From Candidatus Kuenenia stuttgartensis (GTDB lineage Bacteria > Planctomycetota > Planctomycetia > Planctomycetales > Planctomycetaceae): 40,086 nt of DNA. Both the position numbers and the translations under genes were made by a program. The DNA is taken from positions 1 to 40,086 of the forward strand of contig CAMAVB010000040.1 of assembly GCA_945861465.1 (NCBI GenBank). The letters run 5' to 3'. Every line of letters starts with the position of its first letter. The first letter of the stretch is position 1. The notes below the pieces were generated by a model. That model was not told where the DNA came from and did not search any database. It saw nothing but the letters and a program-made list of their open reading frames with translations. Of this stretch, positions 26,870 to 34,863 are shown piece after piece.

Positions 26870-28200
26870 CACTCACCGATGCAATACAAAATTTCCTGTC
26901 GTCGCCCATCGATGTCCAGGGCAACACGCTGGTAGATTCTGCTGCCACAGATGGCCGGTGTCGAGAACACGCTGTTGCCCAATTGATTAGTGGCGACAAT
27001 CTCCAGTTCCTCCCTGGATGCCTTGAACACAAATGTCTGACCCTCTTCGTTGGCAGCGTAAATCAGGTCGCCAATCAGCACGGGCGAACTGCTGAAAGTC
27101 CCGCTCAAACGACCTTTCCAGACTTCTTCCCCTGTATCGCTCTTCCAGCACATTGCGATCCCGGCATCCATCACGGCAAACAAATATCCGTCGCGTGTCA
27201 GCAGTGATGGGACATAACTTCGGGTCGGATTCTCCCAGACGATCTTGCCTGTCCCATCAGCAGCAACGGCTCCGACATGATTCTTCGGATATCCGCCACT
27301 CGTGAAAATCCGGTGGCCGTCGGTCACGGTTGTCGTCACGCATTCGGTCGTGGCACCTGCGACTTCCCAGAATGTCTCGCCGGTGCTCGGATTCAGACTT
27401 GTGACGAGATCGCACCCAATCAGGAAGAGCTGATCTTTTCCTTCGACGTGGAAAATCACCGGGGATGAGTAGTTTGGCTTAGCAGGTCTCACCTTTTGCC
27501 ACACGATGTCTCCCGTCGCCCGGTTCATCGCCACAATAGCGCCACCGCCTTTGTTGTCAGAAACGCCGATGACCAGATCCTGATACAACAAGGGTGACGA
27601 TCCGAAACCCTGATGATTGATGTATGTTGACAACGTCTTCTGCCACAGTTTCTTTCCCTGCCGATCCAGGGCCGTCATGTAGACCGAATCGCCATTAAGA
27701 AAATTGACGAAATATCTGTCGCCATCGCATGCAGCGGCAGCAGACGCCATGGACGATTTTTCATTGTTCTTCACGTCCAGACCTTTCTCATGCACGACGG
27801 TCTCCCAAAGCTGCCTGCCCGTCTTGCGATCAAAGCACAGCACCGTCTGAACGTTGCGATCACTGTCGGCAGCAGTCAGAACTACCTGATCACCCACGAC
27901 GATCGGAGACCCATGGCTGCGGCCCGGCAGATTGGCCTTCCAGATGATATTCTCAGAATCGCTCCATTTCACAGGCGGATGCTGATCCGGGCTCGCGATT
28001 CCGTCATGGGTTGCCCCGCGCCACCATGGCCAGTCCTGCGACAAGTCAACATGGATCGCTGAGGGACTCACGTCGGTTGCAACTGACCCTTTGTCGCCAG
28101 CTGCAGCGCGACCGGTGAATCCCGCAAGCAGCATTGTCGCAGCCGTCAGCACGGTAAGTGGTTTCAGACGGCAGCGATATGAAGAAACGAAAATGGACAT
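26869..28200 (-). CDS. Secreted PQQ-like beta-propeller (BamB-like) protein
   Basis: This 443-residue protein has a signal peptide (about residues 1-35, ending GRAAA). After it come WPWWRGATHDGIAS and a series of PQQ-type blades: FDRKTGRQLWET, LDRQGKKLWQK, MNRATGDIVWQK, LNPSTGETFWEV and WKSDTGEEVWKG. This is the outer-membrane-protein-assembly or PQQ-like WD40 fold common among planctomycete secreted proteins. The DxxTGxxxW repeats are structural and show no cofactor residues that would make it a dehydrogenase. Its role is unknown; it may be a scaffold. It is the first gene of a two-gene unit with the lipoprotein-like methyltransferase. A palindromic element starts 39 bases upstream. Confidence 0.88.
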   Translation of the reverse strand: MSIFVSSYRCRLKPLTVLTAATMLLAGFTGRAAAGDKGSVATDVSPSAIHVDLSQDWPWWRGATHDGIASPDQHPPVKWSDSENIIWKANLPGRSHGSPIVVGDQVVLTAADSDRNVQTVLCFDRKTGRQLWETVVHEKGLDVKNNEKSSMASAAAACDGDRYFVNFLNGDSVYMTALDRQGKKLWQKTLSTYINHQGFGSSPLLYQDLVIGVSDNKGGGAIVAMNRATGDIVWQKVRPAKPNYSSPVIFHVEGKDQLFLIGCDLVTSLNPSTGETFWEVAGATTECVTTTVTDGHRIFTSGGYPKNHVGAVAADGTGKIVWENPTRSYVPSLLTRDGYLFAVMDAGIAMCWKSDTGEEVWKGRLSGTFSSSPVLIGDLIYAANEEGQTFVFKASREELEIVATNQLGNSVFSTPAICGSRIYQRVALDIDGRRQEILYCIGE

Positions 28201-28238
28201 AACTCAAGCTTTCGTAAAGGTAGAAGCTCACAGGCATT

Positions 28239-28380
28239 TAAGGCGAGCGGCAGGATAGAACTTACCATTCGCAATTTGTACGACGGACTTCCAGTCCGTC
28301 GAGTAGCACCATGCGACGGACTGGAAGTCGACGGACTGGAAGTCCGTCGTACCGGTATATTCATTTCTGCCGCTCGCCTA
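28239..28380 (-). mobile_element. MITE-like element with TAAGGCGAGCGG termini (copy 2, inverted)
   Basis: It starts TAAGGCGAGCGGCAG at 28239 and ends CTGCCGCTCGCCTA at 28380, with inner hairpins built from ACGGACTTCCAGTCCGT. Read on the minus strand it matches copy 3 base for base, apart from a 15-base tandem duplication (CGACGGACTGGAAGT unit) and one substitution near the left end of the minus-strand copy. Length 142. No coding capacity. Confidence 0.9.
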
Positions 28381-28782
28381 AGCGGACTGCAATCAGGCGA
28401 TGATATCAAGTGCGGTCCTGCGTGGCGATCATTTCGAGTCGATGCGCAGGGTTGGGTGTAATCCTTGATGCAGTGCGAAGCTTCCGTTTCCGTTGAGCCG
28501 CGCGAATGACCCAAATGTCGCCTTTCAAATGCAGCAATCCCGACGCCAATCAGCATCAACTGCAAAATCACGGCAAATCCGCTGAACCATGACCATGAGC
28601 TTCGTAAATTGTGCTAAAACTCCTGACTTTTTCCCGGTAAAGATGAGCCAGGCAGAATCGACCTACCCAAACTGCTGCCCGGCAGGTATCAGAATCCTGC
28701 AAAGAACCGAAGTCAGCGTCTGCACACTGTCTTGAGCGTCAACCGTAAAAGCGATCCGCAGGCAAGGCTTGTGTGACTATGA

Positions 28783-28909
28783 TAAGGCGAGCGGCAGAAA
28801 TGAATTTACCGGTACGACGGACTTCCAGTCCGTCGCATGGTGCTACTCGACGGACTGGAAGTCCGTCGTACAAATTGCGAATGGTAAGTTCTATCCTGCC
28901 GCTCGCCTA
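28783..28909 (+). mobile_element. MITE-like element with TAAGGCGAGCGG termini (copy 3)
   Basis: It starts TAAGGCGAGCGGCAG at 28783 and ends CTGCCGCTCGCCTA at 28909. It is 127 bases long and almost identical to the reverse complement of 28239-28380. It lies directly upstream of bioD, so it may carry or disturb the bioD promoter. Confidence 0.9.
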
Positions 28910-28932
28910 AAGCAATGATTGAATGGAACAGA

Positions 28933-29640
28933 ATGCAGACGATTTTTGTCACCGGAACTGATACCAACGTAGGTAAAACGTATGTGTCCTGTCTGCTGAT
29001 TCGAAAACTGCGGGCGGCTGGATTTACGGTCGGAGCCTACAAACCCGCGTGCAGCGGGGCCGAATTTGAAGCCGATGGCCGTCCATTCTGGTCTGACATT
29101 GAGGCACTGCGGTCGGCTGTGGGAACAGAACGGTCGCTCGATCTCATTTGTCCACAGCGATTCCTCGCGGCGGTCGCACCGAACGTTGCGGCAGAACTTG
29201 AAGGGGCAACCGTCTCAGGTGACTTGCTGCTGCATGGATTTGCCGCATGGGAAGATAAAGTCGATGCATTGATCGTGGAAGGTGCTGGCGGCGTCTTTTG
29301 CCCGCTGTCCGATCAAATCACCGTCCTGGAACTGGCAACGCAAATTCAGGCACCCGTGATTGTTGTGTCGGCAAATCGTCTCGGCGTCATCAGCCACACG
29401 CGAATGACCGTTGATCGACTTCGGCAGAGTGGACTTGATGTTGCGGCTGTGATCCTTAACGAAACGCACGTCACGGACGCAGCGGATCCTGCAATCTCGA
29501 CAAATGCCAGACAACTGTCCCATTGGATTCCAGATGTCGCAGTTCTGCATGTCGCATTTCGTGGTGAAGCGATCCGAGTCCTGTACTGCGGTCAGCTGCT
29601 GACGAATGCACTGCTGAACCAAATCGTTGAGCCGACCTGA
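28933..29640 (+). CDS. bioD: Dethiobiotin synthase, BioD
   Basis: BioD closes the ureido ring of dethiobiotin from DAPA, CO2 and ATP, the next-to-last step of biotin synthesis. The chosen start gives 235 residues beginning MQTIFVTGTDTNVGKTYVS, with the P-loop at about residues 7-16, as in the family; an in-frame ATG six codons upstream (28915) is also possible. Later come the conserved Lys of AYKPACSG, the VEGAGGVFCPL loop that binds ATP and DAPA, and VVSANRLGVISHTRMTVD. All major motifs are intact. No other bio gene is in the window. The 127-bp element copy 3 ends 23 bases before the start. Confidence 0.95.
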   Translation: MQTIFVTGTDTNVGKTYVSCLLIRKLRAAGFTVGAYKPACSGAEFEADGRPFWSDIEALRSAVGTERSLDLICPQRFLAAVAPNVAAELEGATVSGDLLLHGFAAWEDKVDALIVEGAGGVFCPLSDQITVLELATQIQAPVIVVSANRLGVISHTRMTVDRLRQSGLDVAAVILNETHVTDAADPAISTNARQLSHWIPDVAVLHVAFRGEAIRVLYCGQLLTNALLNQIVEPT

Positions 29641-29667
29641 CCAGGCACGATGCAGGTCACACTGTGG

Positions 29668-30615
29668 TCAGCCCGGATGCTGTTGATGATTCAGCAGTGC
29701 TTCCAGATGCACTTCGACGCAGTCAGCAAGGCGATCGACGTTGTAGCCACCTTCCAGAATACTCACCAGTCTTCCGCCGCAGTGTGTGTCCGCCACTTGC
29801 AGCACGAGTTCCGTGAGCTTTGAAAAGTCCTCAGTCTCCAGACCAAGCGACCCCACCGGATCATCTGCGTGCGCGTCGAAGCCAGCGCTGATGATAATCA
29901 GTTCGGGTTTGATCGAATCGGCGGCGCGCGTCAGCATATTTTCAAAGGCCGACAGATAGTCGAGTCGGGGAATTCCGAATGCCAGCGGCAGATTGTACGT
30001 CGAGCCGAGACCGGAACCGTGTCCGGTTTCCGACTTGCGACCGGTCCCTGGATAAAACGGAAATCGATGAGCCGAGAAAAATCCGACCTGTTCGTCTTCG
30101 TAAAAAACCTCCTGCGTCCCATTGCCATGATGCACATCCCAGTCGACAACCAGCACACGGTTCAGACCGAGCCGCTGAACGGCGGTTCGCGCGGCGATCG
30201 CGGCGTTGCCGAGGAGACAAAATCCCATCGGGACGTCAGGGAGTGCATGATGACCCGGCGGTCGGACCAGACATAACGCCGTGGAATCGCAGCCACTGAC
30301 CACTCTTGAAACAGCATCCACCGCCGCACCAGCCGCGAGAATTGCAACTTCGGCAGACGCAGGACTCATCTCGGTATCGACTTCGATTCGCCCCCCGCCT
30401 GCATCTGCAAACTCACGAATGCGATCAAGATGACATGCCGGATGGACGCGCAGGAGATCATCATCAGTCGCCGACACGACGGTCTGCTGCGTGCAGCGTG
30501 GGAGCAGACCGGACTGATCAAGTCGGGCGTGAATTGCCTGCAGCCGCTGAGGACATTCCGGATGAGAACCGGTCTGATGCAGCAGAAAACGATCATCGCG
30601 ATAAAGCAGAGTCAT
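29668..30615 (-). CDS. Histone deacetylase family protein (AcuC/acetylpolyamine amidohydrolase-like)
   Basis: This is a 315-residue zinc-dependent deacetylase of the arginase/deacetylase fold. The expected motifs are RPPGHHALPD (118-127, with the charge-relay His122-His123), VVDWDVHHGNGTQ (156-168, zinc ligands Asp160 and His162), SAGFDAHADDPVG (243-255, zinc ligand Asp247) and LEGGYN (288-292, Tyr291). All catalytic residues are present, so it is probably active on an acetylated lysine or polyamine in the cytoplasm. Its start codon overlaps the stop of the AroD-AroE-like gene (ATGA, four bases). This makes it the third gene of a coupled operon and ties its expression to a putative pseudoenzyme and a membrane glycosyltransferase. 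Confidence 0.93.
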   Translation of the reverse strand: MTLLYRDDRFLLHQTGSHPECPQRLQAIHARLDQSGLLPRCTQQTVVSATDDDLLRVHPACHLDRIREFADAGGGRIEVDTEMSPASAEVAILAAGAAVDAVSRVVSGCDSTALCLVRPPGHHALPDVPMGFCLLGNAAIAARTAVQRLGLNRVLVVDWDVHHGNGTQEVFYEDEQVGFFSAHRFPFYPGTGRKSETGHGSGLGSTYNLPLAFGIPRLDYLSAFENMLTRAADSIKPELIIISAGFDAHADDPVGSLGLETEDFSKLTELVLQVADTHCGGRLVSILEGGYNVDRLADCVEVHLEALLNHQQHPG

Positions 30616-32057
30616 TCCGCCAGTCCCCTCGCAAACGCATCCTCCGGAAGATCACGGCCCGTCAGTTGACGAAACTGAAGATTCAGCTGAACGGCAAAGA
30701 CCGAGGTCGGATCAAGGTACCGCGCGCCGCGGGCATGTGCTTCGTCAGCAAAAAGCGACCCACGCAATCCAACCGTCAGATCGACCACCGTCATCCGTTC
30801 ACGAATCATCATCGGGTTCACCTGCCCTTTCGCCAGACCGCACTGCATTCCGAAGTCTGCCAGAACGAGCGTGTCAGTTCGCAGATCATGCACTGCGTTC
30901 CAGCCAACATGACGTACCCCGATTGCGCGTGCCATTGAGGCAGCGGAGTTGTCGGACGGACCTGCGATGCTCACGGCCGCTCCCTTCTGGCTGAAGAAAA
31001 TCGCCGCCCCTCGCGCTCTCGGACTATTGCCGATGACCGTGACGGAACCACGCGACGCCCATTCAGCACTGCCGGTGAGAGCCTCGCCGGCCTTTTCGAT
31101 GGCTGCAAATGTCGTGCAAATCCCCGTCCAGCCGCCGGTGCCTTCCTTGAGCACATCAATCCGATCTGACGCCGTGGAAAACTCGTCGCGAGTTGCGGCA
31201 AGTGTCGTCAGATTTCCATCGTAGCCCGGATCGACGATCAGCCCGTTGATTTTCATCTTTTCCAGCATCTTCGGAAACTTTGAAAGATCGCCAGGCAGCA
31301 ACGGAAGACAACGAATGGGTTTTCCCATCGAAGAAAATGCAACATTGAAAACTCGCGCGGCGATGTTCTCCGAATCTCCCTGACCGATGATTCCCACAAA
31401 GCGAGTTTTGGAATTGATTTCTTCGCAGCGATAATCTTCATGCAACTGCCAGACGGTCGCTTGATTCGCAAATGCTTCCATACCCCGTTCCAGCGCCGCA
31501 TAAATCCACGGCGAACCGTACTTGCGGCCCAGGAGCGAAAAAGTCACTCCGGATCGACCAAAGCCAATTCCCACAATGGGTACTTCCCGAGGTTTTGTCA
31601 CTGCCGCCAGCAGTGGCCAGGCTCCATCGAGGTCTTCCGTGAGCCATGTGAACTTGACGACATCGGCCTTTGCTTTGCAGCATTGAGCAAAAATCTCGTC
31701 GATCTTCGAAAGCGGACGATTGAGGTTTGTGTATGCGACCACTCGTTTCGTCTGACCGAAGCGAGGGATTTTTTCGGCCATTTCCAGGTCGAGTTCGACA
31801 TACGCAGGGCCTGCCACAATCGCTTCCCGCAGCAACTGCATCCGTTGTGATTCGCTGCCCTTCCATTTTCCGCCATCCTGCTCACGGCGGCAGGAAACCA
31901 GCATCGGTTTGTCCACCATTCTGATTAATTCGCCGACGTTTGGTTCGGCAATAAAGTGATCAAGACACAATTCGATGAGGTCGCACTTCCGCGATGCGTT
32001 GAGCAGATCTGCAGGAGCCAACGTACGCGAAGTCGGAGTCACGGAGATACAGATCAT
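30612..32057 (-). CDS. Diverged AroD-AroE fusion protein (putative pseudoenzyme)
   Basis: The 481 residues align along their length with the planctomycete fusion of type I 3-dehydroquinate dehydratase (about 1-215) and shikimate dehydrogenase (about 216-481). In the first half DLIELCLDHF has Cys31 where the family has Arg. The stretch RVVAYTNLNRP has Thr110 where the family has the catalytic His (SYHNF or SYHDF). Position 174 has Ser where Arg is expected. Only the Schiff-base Lys135 (DVVKFTW) remains. In the second half the substrate motif reads GQGDSENIAARVFN, the NVTxPHK motif with its catalytic Lys reads LIVDPGYDG, and the NTD motif reads GICTTF. The nucleotide loop is VIGNSPRARG. Both active sites therefore look dead, yet the frame is clean. 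Four-base ATGA overlaps couple it to both neighbours. Confidence 0.85.
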   Translation of the reverse strand: MICISVTPTSRTLAPADLLNASRKCDLIELCLDHFIAEPNVGELIRMVDKPMLVSCRREQDGGKWKGSESQRMQLLREAIVAGPAYVELDLEMAEKIPRFGQTKRVVAYTNLNRPLSKIDEIFAQCCKAKADVVKFTWLTEDLDGAWPLLAAVTKPREVPIVGIGFGRSGVTFSLLGRKYGSPWIYAALERGMEAFANQATVWQLHEDYRCEEINSKTRFVGIIGQGDSENIAARVFNVAFSSMGKPIRCLPLLPGDLSKFPKMLEKMKINGLIVDPGYDGNLTTLAATRDEFSTASDRIDVLKEGTGGWTGICTTFAAIEKAGEALTGSAEWASRGSVTVIGNSPRARGAAIFFSQKGAAVSIAGPSDNSAASMARAIGVRHVGWNAVHDLRTDTLVLADFGMQCGLAKGQVNPMMIRERMTVVDLTVGLRGSLFADEAHARGARYLDPTSVFAVQLNLQFRQLTGRDLPEDAFARGLAE

Positions 32058-33400
32058 GTTCCTGGCCCGGTTGACGCTTTGGAGGTGAAATTGGAAGAGA
32101 CAAAAATGAACATCGACCGCCAGCCGACTGCGGCAATGATGCAGATGAATGGCATCACCGGAGTCCGCATTCGGGTGTCAGTCCAGTAGACAGAATGCAG
32201 CAGCATGAATGACAAAACGATCATCCACAAGTCTGAAAGGCTGTGGACTGAATGAATGCGACTTTCTGAGCGAATTCCCGGCATTCCACGCAAGACTGGA
32301 ATCGATCGGCCAATTGCCGCCGCGAGACCGATCCAGATAAGGCCATACCACACGGCAATCAGAGTTGTGCCAAATCGCGGCAGCCCCCCGTCGGAGCCTG
32401 GCGTAATTGCAAAGAATCTGCGCAAACGCAGCAGACACGATTTGAAAAAACTCATGGGCTGCGCCTTGATCGAAGCGACGGCCTGCTGATAGTACCACGC
32501 ATCCTGAGCCGGTTCGCTCGCGACCGGAATACCTTGCGCCAGCGCATCAGCGATCATTCTTTGCTGCCACGCATCCAACTGCGGCCCCGGCCACGGGAAT
32601 GGAAGGTCGCCGTCAACCACGTCGCGATAAAAGTCCGGATTGTTTCCCAGCGCGAGTGTGTACCCACCGTGCGTCGTCGCTGGAATGAACGTCCGAAACT
32701 GCACAGCATTCCGCATGATCCACGGCGAAATCGCTACGATTGCTGCGATCATCGGCAGAATCGAGATCGTAATATTCCTGCGAAAATTCCTGCCGCCTCG
32801 CAGACTTACCATCAGCCGTGGCAATACCAGCATCGCACAGGACACCAGCAGGATCGGTCGCACCAGCGAACCCAGACCGAAGAGCACACCTGACAGTATG
32901 CAAAATGCGTGCCGATGCTCGCCAGGCAGATTGCGACTCAGATCGGCAGCTTTCAACGCCACCACGGCTCCAATCAACATCGCCGCAGCAGGGACCTCTG
33001 TCATCGGCAGTATTGTGTAGCGAACCAGCAGCGGGTCGAAAGTTGTGATTGCGGTTGCGATGACCGAAACTCCCGGTGGCAACTCAAGCTGGCGGCACAG
33101 TATCCATGAAAGCCAGACAATGGCGATGCTGCACAAGCCATTGATGATCGCGACACTCGCCCAGTCCGGTACTCCTGACACTTGCAGTCCCGCGAGTGCA
33201 ATCGGGTAGGCAGGCGGACGAAAAGCCGTCGGACGATGCGAATGTGGCCCGGCAAACCCGTCTCCAGTGGCGACCATAACTGCGTGTGCCAGGTAGCCAT
33301 CGTTGTCGGCAGTCAAATCCGAGGGGCGAATCCACCCTGCGCCAACGCGCACCGCGATCGCAAGAATCAGCAGAATCATCAGGACAGTTGACGTTCGCAT
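32054..33400 (-). CDS. Membrane glycosyltransferase (GT39/ArnT-like, PMT_2)
   Basis: The chosen start (ATG, 33398-33400) gives 448 residues beginning MRTSTVLMILLILAIAVRVGA, a first membrane helix. Many further hydrophobic segments follow: AIINGLCSIAIVWLSWIL, AAMLIGAVVAL, ISILPMIAAIVAIS, LIAVWYGLIWIGLAAAI and MPFICIIAAVGWRSMF. The loop after helix 1 has acidic residues (DLTADNDGYLAHA), as in lipid-phosphosugar-dependent glycosyltransferases that add sugar to proteins or lipids in the periplasm. A longer in-frame extension up to 33676 lacks family features. It is the first gene of the operon with the AroD-AroE-like protein and the deacetylase. Its stop overlaps the next start by four bases (ATGA). 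Confidence 0.8.
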   Translation of the reverse strand: MRTSTVLMILLILAIAVRVGAGWIRPSDLTADNDGYLAHAVMVATGDGFAGPHSHRPTAFRPPAYPIALAGLQVSGVPDWASVAIINGLCSIAIVWLSWILCRQLELPPGVSVIATAITTFDPLLVRYTILPMTEVPAAAMLIGAVVALKAADLSRNLPGEHRHAFCILSGVLFGLGSLVRPILLVSCAMLVLPRLMVSLRGGRNFRRNITISILPMIAAIVAISPWIMRNAVQFRTFIPATTHGGYTLALGNNPDFYRDVVDGDLPFPWPGPQLDAWQQRMIADALAQGIPVASEPAQDAWYYQQAVASIKAQPMSFFKSCLLRLRRFFAITPGSDGGLPRFGTTLIAVWYGLIWIGLAAAIGRSIPVLRGMPGIRSESRIHSVHSLSDLWMIVLSFMLLHSVYWTDTRMRTPVMPFICIIAAVGWRSMFIFVSSNFTSKASTGPGT

Positions 33401-33847
33401 GGTGTGGAGTCTTAGCGGACTAAGGCAGGAAGGGCAATGGATGTGGTTGAGGCATCTCGCCTGCACTGCCAGCTGCCAGCTGCCTGGACTGCGTATTCCG
33501 GAAATCCCGCCGACCGGAAACTGACCTGCAGTCAATCCGTCAAAATGACAATTCACATGATCACTGGAATCGGCCTGTTGCTTTTTTTCATCATTCAGCA
33601 GAATACACCCCTGCTCGGCGAGGTATGTTGTCTGACGGAGGACGAATGGAGCACACGAGTCGGGCGTTGCCGCCACGCGGGTTGTAGATTTAATCGTTTA
33701 ACGGCAAGCCGCAAGCGTCGGCATACCTTGGCAACATTCGCCTGCGGCTTGCCGTTAAACGAAAACCTGATCCGAGTGCCCAAATCAACAGACCGGATGC
33801 CAGGCTGGATGTTCTTCTTGAATCTGCGTTGTACCGGAGATTTCTTC
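33401..33847. other. Intergenic region between divergent genes
   Basis: About 447 bases with CTGCCAGCTGCCAGCTGCC near 33464 and the palindrome at 33694-33762. An open frame runs in phase into the DedA gene from 33437, but it crosses the palindrome and lacks family features, so I treat it as untranslated. Confidence 0.5.
33694..33762. repeat. Palindromic element with TCGTTTAAC/GTTAAACGA ends
   Basis: TCGTTTAACGGCAAGCCGCA starts at 33694 and the complementary TGCGGCTTGCCGTTAAACGA ends at 33762; the 20-base arms pair perfectly around a 29-base loop. The outer ends match the element at 23279-23388. Confidence 0.9.
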
Positions 33848-34528
33848 GTGAAAGAGTCGCTTTCGAAATTGATTGATCTCGTGTTGCATCTTGATAAGCA
33901 TTTAGCGTCGATGTCCAATTCGCTCGGCGGTTGGCTGTACCTGATCCTGTTTGCTGTCGTTTTCTGCGAAACGGGACTGATCGTCACGCCATTTCTTCCC
34001 GGCGACTCGCTGCTGTTTGCGGTTGGAGCTCTTGTGGCATTGCCGGGAACCGGTCTCAGCCTGCCGCTGATGTTTGTCCTGCTGACCGTCGCTGCAATTC
34101 TGGGTGACGCAGTGAACTATCGCATTGGCAGGATGATCGGGCCAAAGATTTTCCGCAGCGATAAATCAAGGCTACTCAACAAGGATCACCTGTTGAAAGC
34201 ACAGTTGTTCTACGAACGACACGGAGGCATGGCCATCTTCCTCGCGCGTTTCGTTCCCATCATACGCACATTTGCGCCATTCGTGGCAGGTGCGGGTAAG
34301 ATGAACTACATGCGATTCTGGATGTTCAATGTCAGTGGAGCCATCATTTGGGTGGGCCTGTTTCTGCTCGGGGGCTATGTGTTTGGAAATCTCCCGATCG
34401 TGAAAAAATATTTCTCACTCGTCATGCTTGGCATCATCTTCGTCTCAGTTCTCCCCATTGCCTTTGAATGGTGGCGCGACAGAAAACAAGCTAAGAAAGC
34501 GGACGCATCCCATTCCGCCAGTGTCTGA
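33848..34528 (+). CDS. DedA-family membrane protein
   Basis: With the GTG start at 33848, preceded by GGAG at a normal distance (33836-33839), the protein has 226 residues, a usual DedA length. DedA proteins are inner-membrane transporters, some of them flippases for lipid carriers such as undecaprenyl phosphate. The sequence shows the conserved re-entrant segment ETGLIVTPFLPGDSLLFAVGAL. Then come GDAVNYRIGRMIG, the signature FLARFVPIIRTFAPFVAGAGKM, and the later helix FWMFNVSGAIIWVGLFLLGGYVFG. An earlier in-frame start at 33437 would add 137 residues that cross a palindromic element and is less likely. It lies next to, and divergent from, a lipid-sugar-type glycosyltransferase; a shared role in lipid carriers is speculation. 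Confidence 0.92.
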   Translation: MKESLSKLIDLVLHLDKHLASMSNSLGGWLYLILFAVVFCETGLIVTPFLPGDSLLFAVGALVALPGTGLSLPLMFVLLTVAAILGDAVNYRIGRMIGPKIFRSDKSRLLNKDHLLKAQLFYERHGGMAIFLARFVPIIRTFAPFVAGAGKMNYMRFWMFNVSGAIIWVGLFLLGGYVFGNLPIVKKYFSLVMLGIIFVSVLPIAFEWWRDRKQAKKADASHSASV

Positions 34529-34676
34529 AATCGCTCCAGCTGAAACGTTGCAGGCTGCGTCTGATATCAGTGTTGACTTACGCTTCGGAAAATGGACCAC
34601 AGAAACTCTGCAACCTCATGGCATTCTGGCCTCAGAAAATCCCCGCGAGCTCTATTTGTTGATAAACCAGAACAAG

Positions 34677-34714
34677 AAAAGCCCTTCGAGGCTTACGCAC
34701 TTCGAAGGGCTTTT
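34677..34714. terminator. Bidirectional intrinsic terminator
   Basis: GCCCTTCGA (34681-34689) pairs perfectly with TCGAAGGGC (34702-34710). AAAA before the stem and TTTT after it let it work in both directions, which suits the convergent DedA and metalloprotease genes. Confidence 0.85.
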
Positions 34715-34750
34715 GAGAGCACAATTCTCGACACGGTCGGGAACAAGTCA

Positions 34751-34777
34751 CGCGAGCGGACCGGCGTGAGCCCTCCG
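34751..34777. repeat. Half-copy of the GAGCGG...GGCGTNAGCCCTCCG repeat
   Basis: CGCGAGCGGACCGGCGTGAG followed by CCCTCCG matches the left arm of R2 (1977) and R4 (4871) in uvrA. The complementary arm is missing. This shows the family also exists outside genes. Confidence 0.7.
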
Positions 34778-34863
34778 ATACCTCGTTGCTGTGCTGGCAA
34801 GCTGATACGTGCCGCGCGTCATTTATTCTGATTCATGCCCGCGCGGAATTTCTTACAACCAAC

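Larger units (their letters stand above)
28201..28932. other. Intergenic region between divergent genes, flanked by inverted element copies
   Basis: It holds two inverted copies of the same MITE-like element (28239-28380 and 28783-28909), about 400 bases apart. The segment between them has no gene that I can support. A short leftward frame there could encode one hydrophobic helix (VILQLMLIGVGIAAF), but it has no good start. Confidence 0.55.
34529..34863. other. Intergenic region with bidirectional terminator
   Basis: About 335 bases between the convergent DedA and metalloprotease genes. It holds a terminator hairpin (34677-34714) and a half-copy of the R2-type repeat (34751-34777). No gene is supported. 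Confidence 0.6.

Noticed and set aside
28164-28571. Leftward open frame of 135 codons overlapping the PQQ gene start and an element
   Set aside because: It crosses the MITE-like element, and only a short hydrophobic stretch looks protein-like; no ribosome binding site or homology.
28239-28909. Composite transposon or insertion sequence
   Set aside because: The inverted element copies enclose only about 400 bases without a transposase, so there is no autonomous mobile element here.
33437-33847. N-terminal extension of the DedA protein from 33437
   Set aside because: The extension crosses a perfect palindrome and lacks DedA features, while GTG 33848 has a good GGAG site and gives the usual length.
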